Shown here piece after piece: positions 1 to 8,786 of a stretch of DNA of 64,000 bases. Both the position numbers and the translations under genes were made by a program. Position 1 is the stretch's first letter, and each line of letters opens with the position of its first letter. The stretch is from Opitutaceae bacterium (GTDB lineage Bacteria; Verrucomicrobiota; Verrucomicrobiia; Opitutales; Opitutaceae), in the NCBI GenBank assembly GCA_028281165.1, contig JANQKI010000266.1:1-64000 (forward strand). The letters run 5' to 3'. A model generated the notes under the pieces. That model saw only the letters and a list, made by a program, of their open reading frames with translations. It had not been told where the DNA came from and searched no databases.

Positions 1-365
1 GTTTCGGGGCCGTCGGAGGCGTGGACTACGTTTTTCATCATGTCGGTTCCGAAATCGCCACGGATGGTGCCAGGAGCAGCTTTGGTGGAGTCGGTTGGGC
101 CGAGGAGATCGCGTACGCGCTGAATGACATTCTCGCCGCTCAATGCCGCCATAATGACAGGTCGCGAACTCATGAATTCCTCGATCTCGGGAAAGAACGG
201 TTTGTCAGCCACGTGAGCATAGTGCTCTTTAAGAATGGGCGATTCGAGCTGAGCCATTTTCACAGCCACAATGCTGAAACCCTCGCCCTCGAAGCGCTTG
301 AGCACTTCGCCAGCGAGGCCCTTCTCCATGCAGTCCGGTTTTAGAATGATAAAAGTGGTTTCCAT
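1..365 (-). CDS. ndk: Nucleoside diphosphate kinase, 3' end cut off by the window edge
   Basis: The gene enters from position 365 (ATG read on the minus strand) and runs off the left edge, leaving about 121 codons of a family usually near 140-150. The translation begins METTFIILKPDCMEKGLAGE, the standard Ndk N-terminus. Further on it has the arginine-rich GPTDSTKAAPGTIRGDFG block that contacts nucleotide, and near the cut VVHASD, which holds the phosphorylated active-site histidine (usual form NxxHGSD). The enzyme transfers the gamma phosphate from ATP to other nucleoside diphosphates to balance NTP pools. It is separated from fabF by a 229-base gap containing an inverted repeat and is probably an independent unit. 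The C-terminus cannot be judged. Confidence 0.93.
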   Translation of the reverse strand, partial: METTFIILKPDCMEKGLAGEVLKRFEGEGFSIVAVKMAQLESPILKEHYAHVADKPFFPEIEEFMSSRPVIMAALSGENVIQRVRDLLGPTDSTKAAPGTIRGDFGTDMMKNVVHASDGPE

Positions 366-457
366 TTTAATTGATAACGAAATTCTTGTTAAGGTTTAGC
401 AACCACAGATAGACACAGAATAACTCAGATATATTCAGGAACTAGTGATAATTTTTG

Positions 458-591
458 ACCACAGAATTCACAAAAGTCACAAGATTGATCTTGATTGAAT
501 TATACGTGCTATTTTTTGAGAATGGCTATCCAAGTACGTGAAAGTGCTTTCCTGTATTACTCCGTTTGTGTTTTTTTGTGAATTTTGTGGT
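458..591. repeat. Imperfect inverted repeat between fabF and ndk
   Basis: The arms at 458-483 (ACCACAGAATTCACAAAAGT...) and 565-591 (reverse complement ACCACAAAATTCACAAAAAA...) pair imperfectly around an 81-base centre. A further arm-like stretch (AACCACAGATAGACACAG) starts near 400. The whole 366-594 gap has no gene. Similar arms recur at 52086-52217 and, with a shifted motif, at 58276-58336. This points to a dispersed palindromic intergenic element or a large transcript hairpin downstream of fabF. Whether it is mobile or a terminator cannot be told from one window. Confidence 0.55.
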
Positions 592-594
592 TAA

Positions 595-1845
595 TTAAAA
601 AGTCTTGAAGATCAATGAAGCGTTTTGGCCACCAAAGCCCAAGCTATTGCTCATAGCTATTTTTATATCCGCATCACGCCCTTCGTTGGGAACGTAATCC
701 AGATCGCAATCGGGATCAGGTGTCGTGTAGTTGATTGTTGGGGCCACTTTACTCTCCTGCAACATTCTGATGCAGGCCACCGACTCGACTCCACCAGCAG
801 CCCCAAGCAGATGGCCAGTCATGGATTTTGTGGAGCTGATCATGAGTTCTTTAGCATGATCGCCAAACAGTTCCTTAACCGCCATGGTCTCGAATTTGTC
901 GTTTAGCGGAGTCGAAGTACCATGGGCGTTAATATAATCTACTTCATCAGAGTTTAGGGCGCCCGAATTCAATGCTCGTTTCATCGCGCCCAGGAGACCT
1001 TTGCCTTCGGGATGGGGGGCCGTAATGTGATTGGCATCACAGGAAGCTCCGTAGCCAACCAGTTCGCACTTGATATCCGCTCTCCGCTTTTTCGCATGCT
1101 CAAGCGTTTCCAAAACCAGGATACCGGCACCCTCGCCCATCACAAAGCCATTGCGATCCGCATCAAAAGGACGACTGGCTTGCTCAGGCTCATCATTTCG
1201 TGTGGACATAGCCTTCATGGAGCAAAAGCCACCGTAGCTCAAAGGAGTAATGGCCGCTTCACTACCGCCGGCGATCATGACATCCGCCTCTCCGAGACGT
1301 AGCGTTTTCAACGATTCGCCAATGGCATGAGCGCCCGTAGCGCACGCGCTGACAATAGAAAAATTCGGGCCCATGGCTCCAAGCTCGATTCCCAACACCC
1401 CAGAAGCCATGTTGGAAATAAGAGCTGGTATCATAAAAGCCGAGACGCGACGCGGACCTTTCTCCAGCAGATTCTGACAGTTCTTTTCTATCGTAGCCAT
1501 CCCTCCAATACCAGATCCCACAAAAATGCCAACTCGATCAGGATCCTCTTGCGACATATCCAAACCGGAGTCAGCCATTGCCTGCATGCCAGCTCCGTAA
1601 GCGAAATGCACGAACCGGTCATTACGCAGAACCTGCTTGGGATCCATAACCGTTTTGGCATCGAAATCCTTGATTTCGCCACCGATCTGGCAGGCAAACT
1701 TCTCGGTATCGAAAGACTCGACCCTACTAATACCATTCCTACCTTCGATGAGGCCTTGAAAAAACGATGCAACATCTAGACCGAGAGGAGTTATAGCTCC
1801 TAGTCCAGTAACGACTACTCGTTGGCTGTCGGCTAGTTCAGTCAT
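595..1845 (-). CDS. fabF: 3-oxoacyl-ACP synthase II (KAS II)
   Basis: 416 residues, normal FabF length. This condensing enzyme of type II fatty-acid synthesis extends acyl-ACP with malonyl-ACP by decarboxylative Claisen condensation in the cytoplasm. The thiolase-fold Cys-His-His triad is visible: C168 in VSACATGAHA, H308 in INAHGTSTPLND and H345 in KSMTGHLLGAAGG. The N-terminal VVTGLGAITPLG motif is also typical. The gene is last of a minus-strand set fabG-acpP-fabF, 77 bases after acpP, so carrier, reductase and synthase are probably cotranscribed. Nothing is unusual about the protein. Confidence 0.97.
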   Translation of the reverse strand: MTELADSQRVVVTGLGAITPLGLDVASFFQGLIEGRNGISRVESFDTEKFACQIGGEIKDFDAKTVMDPKQVLRNDRFVHFAYGAGMQAMADSGLDMSQEDPDRVGIFVGSGIGGMATIEKNCQNLLEKGPRRVSAFMIPALISNMASGVLGIELGAMGPNFSIVSACATGAHAIGESLKTLRLGEADVMIAGGSEAAITPLSYGGFCSMKAMSTRNDEPEQASRPFDADRNGFVMGEGAGILVLETLEHAKKRRADIKCELVGYGASCDANHITAPHPEGKGLLGAMKRALNSGALNSDEVDYINAHGTSTPLNDKFETMAVKELFGDHAKELMISSTKSMTGHLLGAAGGVESVACIRMLQESKVAPTINYTTPDPDCDLDYVPNEGRDADIKIAMSNSLGFGGQNASLIFKTF

Positions 1846-1922
1846 GGGATCTACCTAATGAAACGCCGTCTAGCGGAAGCCAAACGGCGAGTGGGAAAAA
1901 GACTTTGAAAGGACTTAAGAGC

Positions 1923-2183
1923 CTAGGCTCCCGCCTTCTCCTTGATGTAGCCAATGACGTCGCCAACCGTTTGAAGCTTCTCAGCATCCGCCTCAGGGAT
2001 CTCGCCGTTGATCTCGTCTTTAAACTCCTCTTCGAAGGCCATTATAAGTTCGACAGTGTCGAGAGAATCGGCCCCAAGATCGTCGAGAAAAGACGCCTCC
2101 GGCGTAATCTGCTCTTCGTTGACGTTGAGCTGGTTAACGATGATCTCTGAGACTCGTTGTTCGATGGTTTTTTCGTCAGCCAT
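1923..2183 (-). CDS. acpP: Acyl carrier protein
   Basis: 86 residues, small and strongly acidic. The phosphopantetheine attachment site is S40 in [20 protein letters not shown], the classical DSL motif at the start of helix II. The protein carries growing acyl chains as thioesters through the Fab enzymes. It lies between fabG (41 bases upstream) and fabF (77 bases downstream), the common bacterial arrangement. The family, length and site are unambiguous. Confidence 0.97.
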   Translation of the reverse strand: MADEKTIEQRVSEIIVNQLNVNEEQITPEASFLDDLGADSLDTVELIMAFEEEFKDEINGEIPEADAEKLQTVGDVIGYIKEKAGA

Positions 2184-2224
2184 TGTTTAAGGTCTAAGTT
2201 ACAACAGATTGAATTGAGGAGGGA

Positions 2225-2971
2225 TCACATCGCCATGCCGCCGTCAACGGTAAAAACTTGGCCTGTGATATAATTCGCTTCTTCGGAAGCTAGATAGGTT
2301 ACCATGCCGGAAATATCCTCCACTTTGCCCATGCGTTTAAGAGGGATGTGAGGGAGAATTTTATCCATAGCGGCCGCCGCAAGATCGGCGGTCATATCCG
2401 TCTCAACGAAGCCAGGAGCCACAACGTTCGCCGTTACATTTCGGGAGCCTAATTCCTTGGCCAAGCTTTTGGTAAAACCGATCATTCCGGCCTTTGCGGC
2501 GGCGTAATTGGTCTGACCGGCATTTCCCATTATGCCGCTTATTGAGGAGATGTTTATGATCCGTCCCCAACGTTTGCGCGTCATAGGTCGGGCAAGCCCT
2601 TTCACCCAATGGAAACAGCTATTGAGATTCGTGTTGATTACAGAGGACCAGTCTTCTTCAGACATGCGAAGGATCAGGTTATCCTTAGTTATGCCAGCAT
2701 TGTTCACCAGGATATCGATGTTGCTGTACTCTTCCAAAAGCTCCTCGCAACAGGCCGCTACCGCGGCTCCATCGGAAACGTCCACCGCCCTGGCAACAGC
2801 CCTCCCTCCAGCAGCATTGATCGCATCGGCTGCTCCGCCACAAGAGGATTCCGAACGCGAAACGCAGATTACCGTAACATCTTCTTTAGCAAGGGATTCC
2901 GCAATCGCCCGACCAATACCGCGACCTGCGCCCGTTACCAGCGCAACTTTATCTTCGAACGTGAGACTCAT
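2225..2971 (-). CDS. fabG: 3-oxoacyl-ACP reductase
   Basis: 248 residues, a classical short-chain dehydrogenase. The Rossmann cofactor motif is VTGAGRGIG near residue 12 and NNAG sits at 90-93. The catalytic set is S143, Y156 and K160 within the ISSISG...NYAAAKAG region. It reduces 3-oxoacyl-ACP with NADPH in each elongation round. Synteny with acpP and fabF supports FabG rather than another SDR. It is the promoter-proximal gene of the set; the 194-base gap to the divergent pseudouridine synthase gene probably contains both promoters. Confidence 0.95.
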   Translation of the reverse strand: MSLTFEDKVALVTGAGRGIGRAIAESLAKEDVTVICVSRSESSCGGAADAINAAGGRAVARAVDVSDGAAVAACCEELLEEYSNIDILVNNAGITKDNLILRMSEEDWSSVINTNLNSCFHWVKGLARPMTRKRWGRIINISSISGIMGNAGQTNYAAAKAGMIGFTKSLAKELGSRNVTANVVAPGFVETDMTADLAAAAMDKILPHIPLKRMGKVEDISGMVTYLASEEANYITGQVFTVDGGMAM

Positions 2972-3165
2972 ATAAAATGTGGATCAGGATGATGAGCAGG
3001 AACTTAGATCAAAACCCGATGAAAATCAGGAGGCAAAAGATCTATAGTGCAAGGAAGGTTTGGCAATGATTGTTTTTCCAACCATCAATAATAGCATTGG
3101 AATTAAAGTAGCTTCTGTCTAGGGACTCGCCAATCAAGCTAAACACCAACCGAGGGGAATCCTAC

Positions 3166-3957
3166 ATGGTATTAGATAAGCTAGAAGACCAGAAACACTC
3201 GCGGATGTCAGATATTGATCAATCGATTCGAGTCCAAAAATACTTGGCCAACCAGGGAGTCTGCTCGCGTAGAGCAGCGGAAAAAGCCATCGAAGCCGGC
3301 ATCGTGTCTATCAACGGAGAAACGGCCAAGCTAGGCGACCGCGTTGTGCCAGGAAAGGACCGCGTCGTCTATGAGGGTAGAGCCATTCGCTTCAAGAAAC
3401 CGGAACTAGTAACGATCGCTCTCAACAAACCAAGAGGATTCGTTTGCAGCAATGATGATCCGCGCAACGAGCGAACTGTTTTCGATCTAGTCCCTGCGGA
3501 ATACTCGAAAAATCGTCTGTTCTGCGCAGGTCGGCTTGATGTAGATAGCGAAGGATTGCTCATCCTGACCAACGACGGCGATTTGGCAAATCAACTCATG
3601 CATCCGTCCAGTCTAGTGGTGAAGCGGTACCAAGTCTGGCTCAAACAACCCTACCCTAAAAACAAGCTCCAGCGACTGGTCCGCGGCATCACTTTCGAGG
3701 GCGAACGCCTGAAAGTGGAGGAAGCGACGTTTATCGGAAGCAAGACAAAGGAAACCTCCACCGAGATCGACGTATCCATGCATCATGGCAAGAAACGAGA
3801 GATCAGAAGACTCTTCACCGCCCTTGGATACGACGTGAAAAGGTTAAAAAGGTATCAAATTGGCAGATACAGTATCAAAGGCATACCTAAGGGAGCCGGA
3901 ATTTCCTTGCAGAAAAGCGATATAAGGAAACTTTTTCAACAAGAGGAAAAGCTATGA
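3166..3957 (+). CDS. RsuA/RluB-family rRNA pseudouridine synthase
   Basis: 263 residues. An N-terminal S4 RNA-binding domain (about 20-65, IRVQKYLANQGVCSRR) precedes a pseudouridine synthase domain. The catalytic aspartate is D125 in CAGRLDVDSEGLLILTNDG, and MHHGKKREIRRLF is the conserved C-terminal motif. These enzymes isomerise a single uridine in 23S (RluB) or 16S (RsuA) rRNA. Sequence alone does not separate the subtypes, so no symbol is given. The ATG at 3166 has a GAGGGG Shine-Dalgarno 8 bases upstream; the internal ATG at 3205 lacks one. The stop overlaps the next start as ATGA, so the downstream exported protein is translationally coupled. Confidence 0.9.
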   Translation: MVLDKLEDQKHSRMSDIDQSIRVQKYLANQGVCSRRAAEKAIEAGIVSINGETAKLGDRVVPGKDRVVYEGRAIRFKKPELVTIALNKPRGFVCSNDDPRNERTVFDLVPAEYSKNRLFCAGRLDVDSEGLLILTNDGDLANQLMHPSSLVVKRYQVWLKQPYPKNKLQRLVRGITFEGERLKVEEATFIGSKTKETSTEIDVSMHHGKKREIRRLFTALGYDVKRLKRYQIGRYSIKGIPKGAGISLQKSDIRKLFQQEEKL

Positions 3958-4706
3958 AGCACAGACAAACTCTCGCGATTATCGCCGCAGCTTTGATTGC
4001 TGCGTTCAGTAGCCTTCAGGCCCAGGAATCCATCCCCGTTTATCTATCTCCCGACGTCGAATCGAAAATCGTTGGCAACCTTGAGTCGCTCTCACTGGCC
4101 GTGACCGCCGAGTGGCCAGAGGGGACCGAACCTTTTTCCGGGTGGAGGCCGATTTACTACCAAGGATCTTTTGAAGTGTATGTAAGCAGTCATGACATAT
4201 CAAAAGACCTCACGCCCAAACCAGGCTGCGCTTATCTGATGGCCCCCGAACCTGACGCTCAAATCCTAGCTATAGCCACGGCTGAGGACAGTTCTGAGCT
4301 GATTGCGGTAGATCCCCGTTACTGTAAAGTGCAGGTGGAGACCATTATTCTGGCCTACATTCAAGACATACCGGCAGCGGTAGAAGAGGAAGATCAAGCC
4401 GTCGAGGTCGAAAAACCTGAATCGCCAAAAATCGCGATCACGGCGGAAGAAACCGAACCTGCGAAAATTTTGGAAGGAAGGCTCATTACAACGAGCCTAA
4501 TCGAAAGCAAGAAAACTGGATACGCCTACAAGCTCGTGAACGATCAGAGGAAAACGATTGCTTTTCTGGATACAAGCAAGCTGCCCGAGTTTGTAATGCT
4601 TCGGGATTATGTGGATACAATATCTCAAGCCTCAGGCAAGTTGATCCCGCAAGAAAAGATCGCCTCGCTCGTCCTGGAAGTAAGCGCTCTGAAGAAGGTC
4701 GAATAA
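3954..4706 (+). CDS. Exported protein of unknown function
   Basis: 250 residues with a clear signal peptide (MKHRQTLAIIAAALIAAFSS, cleavage probably after LQAQ). I do not recognise the family. Residues about 27-120 read like a beta-rich, SH3-like or ligand-gating domain (VYLSPDVESKIVGNL, then a WRPIYYQGSFEVYV stretch). An acidic Glu/Val/Pro linker (about 140-170) follows, then a second beta-rich segment ending in lysines. The start overlaps the stop of the pseudouridine synthase gene by four bases (ATGA). The operon link need not mean a shared function; the protein probably acts in the periplasm. Confidence 0.75.
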   Translation: MKHRQTLAIIAAALIAAFSSLQAQESIPVYLSPDVESKIVGNLESLSLAVTAEWPEGTEPFSGWRPIYYQGSFEVYVSSHDISKDLTPKPGCAYLMAPEPDAQILAIATAEDSSELIAVDPRYCKVQVETIILAYIQDIPAAVEEEDQAVEVEKPESPKIAITAEETEPAKILEGRLITTSLIESKKTGYAYKLVNDQRKTIAFLDTSKLPEFVMLRDYVDTISQASGKLIPQEKIASLVLEVSALKKVE

Positions 4707-4812
4707 AGCTAGACCGCTCGCCCATAATCTCAAATTTTCCTAACCCAGCTTTCGCATTGCAGAATCGACATTAATGAATTGGTTTACTGGCACCTTCTCC
4801 AATTTTCATTAA

Positions 4813-5946
4813 ATGAGCGATTTTTCTAGCAAAGAGCGAACCGTTCTCGTCGTCGATGACGAACCTATCAACATTCAGCTGCTTCAAAGGAAGCTAGAAT
4901 GGGATGGTATCCGAGTTCTCACTGCGGACAACGGACAAGACTGTCTAATTCAGGCAAAAGCGGACCAGCCGGATCTCATACTCCTTGATGTAATGATGCC
5001 CGGCATGGACGGCTTTGAGGTTTGCCAAAAGTTACGTGAAGACGAAACAACCAAGGCCATTCCCGTAATCTTCGTTACGGCGCATAATTCCAAGCAAGGA
5101 AAACTAGAGGGCTTGGAAGCAGGGGCCGTTGACTACATTACAAAGCCCATCGACTTGGACGAAACGATAGCTCGCGTTCGCACTCAGCTAAACTTTCTTT
5201 CCATCAATCAGGCCAACATCGATCTTACACGTCGCTTAGGGGAGTCGAGAAGATCAGCCGCCATTGGAGCCTTGACACAAGGAATAGCCCATAACCTTAA
5301 CAACCTTCTGGGCGTCGTTATGGGCTATCTCGAGCTGGCCAAAGCGAATCATAAGGATCCTGAAAAAGTATTGCAGAACATAGCTCGAGTGGAGACAGCG
5401 GGAAACAGAATTGTAGGTATCATTAAACAGCTCAGTTCAGTGGCCTTCACCACGAGATTGCCCTTGAACGAAATTCCGCTGGAAGAACTATTAGCTGGAA
5501 GTCTTGGTAGGGCAAAAGAGGATACGAATCGCGAGTACGACGTCGAATTAAAGGGCGATTTCAAAAACATATCTATAAAAACGAATATCGAGGCTTTCGA
5601 GGATACGCTTTCCAAGCTTATCATCAACGCATGGGAGAGTTACGATAGTTTGAATACAGAAGAACGCCCAATTACGCTTGATGTATCGGTCTCCGAAGAT
5701 GGCTCTAACTTAGATTTCAAACTCATCGATCATGGCTGCGGAATCGATCCGGAAATCGAGGAGAACATGTACGAGCCGTTTATCAGCAGCAAAAATACGG
5801 TAGGCGTAGGAATGGGCCTCACCGTAGCGCGTCACGCCATAAGAACCCTGGGAGGCGAAATCTCCATTACTTCCGACAAGGATAAAGGCGAAACAGTAGT
5901 AGCCTTTAATCATCCCTACCACCAAAGCGGCTCTAGCAAAGCATGA
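4813..5946 (+). CDS. Receiver-histidine kinase fusion (receiver domain first)
   Basis: 377 residues. The N-terminal receiver domain has acidic DD (15-16), phospho-acceptor D59 in LILLDVMMPGMDG and the conserved KP pair at about 117. A short linker leads to a dimerisation/phospho-acceptor helix with H160 in TQGIAHNLNNLLGV. The C-terminal HATPase domain shows the N box (LIINAWESY), G1 (DHGCGID) and G2 (GVGMGLTVARHAI) motifs. There are no membrane segments, so it is a cytoplasmic kinase presumably driven by phosphorylation of its own receiver. The reading frame overlaps proC by four bases (ATGA). The signal is unknown. Confidence 0.9.
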   Translation: MSDFSSKERTVLVVDDEPINIQLLQRKLEWDGIRVLTADNGQDCLIQAKADQPDLILLDVMMPGMDGFEVCQKLREDETTKAIPVIFVTAHNSKQGKLEGLEAGAVDYITKPIDLDETIARVRTQLNFLSINQANIDLTRRLGESRRSAAIGALTQGIAHNLNNLLGVVMGYLELAKANHKDPEKVLQNIARVETAGNRIVGIIKQLSSVAFTTRLPLNEIPLEELLAGSLGRAKEDTNREYDVELKGDFKNISIKTNIEAFEDTLSKLIINAWESYDSLNTEERPITLDVSVSEDGSNLDFKLIDHGCGIDPEIEENMYEPFISSKNTVGVGMGLTVARHAIRTLGGEISITSDKDKGETVVAFNHPYHQSGSSKA

Positions 5947-6743
5947 AAATCGGCTTCCTCGGAGCAGGCAATCTAGCCCGAGCTATGGTCCAGGCTTTGC
6001 TTCAAAGCAAGCTCTGTCAGCCTGACGATATCAGCTGTCTTTCAGGGTCGGGACAGACGGCCAAAGCATTATCAGAAGATACAGGAATCGTATTGGCAAG
6101 TTCACGACAAGCCCTCTTCCAAAACGCGAGCATCATCGTCCTGGCTTTTAAACCTCAACACCTGGAAACCGTCACCGAAGATGAGGGTACTTTCGCTACA
6201 GATAAACTTATTGTTTCCGTGCTCGCAGGGAGAACGATCCAATCCCTATCCGACGTTTTTCCGAGCGCCACTAACATTGCGCGTGTGATGCCGAATACTC
6301 CCTCGAAAATCGGCAAGGGCGTATCCGCCTATTGCTACGCGAAACCACCTTCTCCGGAAGAAAGCGAAAAGGTAGAAAAACTTCTCAGCTCTTTTGGGAG
6401 TTCTTATGAAATTGAAGAATCCGAAATGCATATCGCGACGGCGTTAAGCGGATGTGGGCCTGCGGTTTTCTTTCAATTCATTGATTCGCTTGCTAAAGCC
6501 GCGGAAAAAAGAGGACTGCCTAAGAAGCTAAGCTTAGAAGTGGCTATTAAAACCGGCTTGGGCTCCCTCGAGCTTATCAAGCAGTCGGGTCAAGACCCGC
6601 AAGAGCTGATCGATGAGGTGGTTTCGCCGAACGGCGTTACTCACGCGTTACTGGAAAGTTTAAAAGCAAACAGTTGGCATGGAATTTTGGATACGGCCAT
6701 TGAAGACGCGATTGGAAGATCCCAAGAATTAGCGGAGGAATAA
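5943..6743 (+). CDS. proC: Pyrroline-5-carboxylate reductase
   Basis: 266 residues. It reduces 1-pyrroline-5-carboxylate to proline with NAD(P)H, the last step of proline synthesis. The N-terminal KIGFLGAGNLARAM is the dinucleotide-binding motif, VMPNTP (near 117) is the family signature, and the C-terminal dimerisation domain has ALSGCGPAVFFQFID and VVSPNGVTHALLES (usually SPGGTT). It overlaps the upstream kinase gene by four bases, so the two are cotranscribed. SPNGVT instead of SPGGTT is a mild deviation. Confidence 0.95.
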   Translation: MKIGFLGAGNLARAMVQALLQSKLCQPDDISCLSGSGQTAKALSEDTGIVLASSRQALFQNASIIVLAFKPQHLETVTEDEGTFATDKLIVSVLAGRTIQSLSDVFPSATNIARVMPNTPSKIGKGVSAYCYAKPPSPEESEKVEKLLSSFGSSYEIEESEMHIATALSGCGPAVFFQFIDSLAKAAEKRGLPKKLSLEVAIKTGLGSLELIKQSGQDPQELIDEVVSPNGVTHALLESLKANSWHGILDTAIEDAIGRSQELAEE

Positions 6744-6881
6744 GCAATCTTCTTCATTTTCCATTCTCCTCTTCATCTCCTTCCTTTCTCAAAACAGCAG
6801 TATTGAGAGAAAGAAGAAGAACCATGAAGTAAAGCGCAGTTCAGCATTGCCAAAAAACACTTACTCATTTGTCATTAATTA

Positions 6882-8147
6882 ATGTTTTCGAACTCTCAGC
6901 CCGTCGCGTCAAGGCCATTCCATGTGATGGCCAAAGCGATTGGGCCGAAGTGCAATCTGGATTGCGAGTACTGCTTCTATTTGGAGAAGGATCGCCTCTT
7001 TTCAAAGAACGAGCGCTTTCGCATGAGAGACGAAACACTCGAACGTTTCGTCAAGAATTACATTGAAGCTCAACCCAGCGAACAAGTCAGCTTCGCCTGG
7101 CAGGGCGGCGAACCTACCCTGCTAGGAGTGAATTTCTTCAAGAAGGTGGTAGCGTTGCAGAAAAAATACGCTCAAGGGAAACAGATCGAAAATGCTTTTC
7201 AAACCAACGGAACGCTATTGAACGACGAGTGGGCAGCGTTTCTTTCTGAGAATGGGTTTCTAGTAGGAATAAGCATCGATGGTCCTGAAACTTTGCATAA
7301 CACGTATCGCGTTAAACGAAACCAAAGCGGCTCTTTCAGAGACGTCCTCCACGGAGTAAAATTTCTGCAGAAACATGGTGTAGAGTGGAATTCGCTTACT
7401 TGTATCCATAAATCGAATTCAGAAAAACCGCTGGAAGTGTACAAATTTCTAAAGGGCATCGGTTCGCATTTCATGCAATTCATTCCTATCGTGGAAAGAA
7501 AGCCAAATCCTAAAGCTAACGAACTGGGCTTAGAGCTTTCAACGCCGCCTACTCTAGAAGGACTCGAAATGCAGCAGGAAATGACGCCTTGGTCAGTATC
7601 TCCGAGAGCCTACGGAAAATTTCTTACGGCAATATTCGATAGATGGGTGCGCAATGATGTAGGTAAAATTTTCGTACAGATCTTCGATGTCAGTTTATCG
7701 AAGTGGCTAGGTCATCCAAGTGGACTTTGCATTTTTTCGGAAACCTGCGGGACGGCAGTAGCGCTGGAACACGATGGTTCAATCTATTCTTGCGACCACT
7801 ACGTATATCCGGACTACAGAATTGGAAACATCAATGAGAACTCCCTTGCCAGCATGCTCGACTCGGTTTTTCAGAATCGATTTGGTCAGAATAAATCGGA
7901 TACGCTTCCCCAGTATTGCCGGGATTGCGTATTTCGACCGGCTTGCAACGGAGGCTGCCCAAAGCACCGTTTTCTCGCTACGGAGGATGGCGAGCCCGGT
8001 CTGAATTATCTGTGCCAAAGTTACTTTTCTTTCTTCAAGCACGCAGATCCCTACCTCCGCGTCATGGCCAATCTGTATCGATCGGGCAGAGCCCCCGCCT
8101 TGATTATGGAGCTCTTGAAAAAGAAGCGAATCCCAGGTTTGAATTAG
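6882..8147 (+). CDS. Anaerobic sulfatase-maturating enzyme-type radical SAM/SPASM protein
   Basis: 421 residues. The radical SAM cluster motif is CX3CX2C at C24, C28 and C31 (GPKCNLDCEYCFYLEK). Motifs typical of anSME follow, including AWQGGEPTLLGVNFF and FQTNGTLLNDEW. A C-terminal SPASM region supplies cysteines for auxiliary 4Fe-4S clusters (CGTAVALEHDGSIYSCDH and CRDCVFRPACNGGC). Such enzymes oxidise an active-site Cys or Ser of type I sulfatases to formylglycine. No sulfatase lies nearby, so it presumably serves sulfatases encoded elsewhere. The start matches the usual short N-terminal lead-in. Confidence 0.9.
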   Translation: MFSNSQPVASRPFHVMAKAIGPKCNLDCEYCFYLEKDRLFSKNERFRMRDETLERFVKNYIEAQPSEQVSFAWQGGEPTLLGVNFFKKVVALQKKYAQGKQIENAFQTNGTLLNDEWAAFLSENGFLVGISIDGPETLHNTYRVKRNQSGSFRDVLHGVKFLQKHGVEWNSLTCIHKSNSEKPLEVYKFLKGIGSHFMQFIPIVERKPNPKANELGLELSTPPTLEGLEMQQEMTPWSVSPRAYGKFLTAIFDRWVRNDVGKIFVQIFDVSLSKWLGHPSGLCIFSETCGTAVALEHDGSIYSCDHYVYPDYRIGNINENSLASMLDSVFQNRFGQNKSDTLPQYCRDCVFRPACNGGCPKHRFLATEDGEPGLNYLCQSYFSFFKHADPYLRVMANLYRSGRAPALIMELLKKKRIPGLN

Positions 8148-8175
8148 AGGTTTCGTTTCTAGTTGGCATTCGTAC

Positions 8176-8751
8176 ATGAATCTCCTCGCCCATGCTCTCT
8201 TAGCGAGATCTGAAAATGACGACGTCTTAACGGTCAACGTGCTTTGGGACTTTCTTGGTAGAGATTTACGAGACGATCCTCGCGTTTTCGTAAAAAGAGG
8301 CAGTAGCGTTCATCGATTGATTGATCGCGAGACGGATACATCGCCTGAATTCGCCAAGGGCCTCAACCTTGTATCGGAGAGACGTCAAAACACGGCCGGA
8401 ATCATAGTGGATATCGCGCTCGACTTCGCCTTGTCGCAGGACTGGTCGAATTACAGCAATGAAGGCCGTCTTGATTTTATCGATACCATCTACGAACGCA
8501 TGACCGCTGCCGCTCCATCAATCAGCGAAGAAGCGGAACGCCTCGTCTCTAACATGAAAGCCCTCAACTGGTTCAAATCATACGGAGAGATAGAAGGACT
8601 GAAAATCGTATTTCAGAGAATGGCCCAGAGAAATCGCCTTCTCGATTCATTAGTCGGAGCAGAAGTGGAAATTCTATCGGAAATAGAATCCTATGCTAAA
8701 ATAATGCGTTCCTTGTATCCAAAGATTGAGGAAAAGATTAGCAGCCTATAG
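8176..8751 (+). CDS. AcpH-like ACP phosphodiesterase (DUF479 family)
   Basis: 191 residues. The N-terminus MNLLAHALLA, the NVLWDFLGRD block and HRLIDRETDTSPEF match the family signature MNxLAH...GNLxxDF...HRxIDxxTDxHP. Those His/Asp residues form the metal-dependent phosphohydrolase site. E. coli AcpH releases 4'-phosphopantetheine from holo-ACP. The gene starts 28 bases after the radical SAM gene on the same strand, so cotranscription is likely. The family call is good; the exact substrate is inferred. Confidence 0.78.
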   Translation: MNLLAHALLARSENDDVLTVNVLWDFLGRDLRDDPRVFVKRGSSVHRLIDRETDTSPEFAKGLNLVSERRQNTAGIIVDIALDFALSQDWSNYSNEGRLDFIDTIYERMTAAAPSISEEAERLVSNMKALNWFKSYGEIEGLKIVFQRMAQRNRLLDSLVGAEVEILSEIESYAKIMRSLYPKIEEKISSL

Positions 8752-8786
8752 CTATAGCAATGGTGGCGAGATCACCGCCACATCTA

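Noticed and set aside
6750-6830. Pyrimidine-rich then purine-rich stretch after proC as a terminator
   Set aside because: The arms pair only loosely and no T-tract follows, so no hairpin was called.
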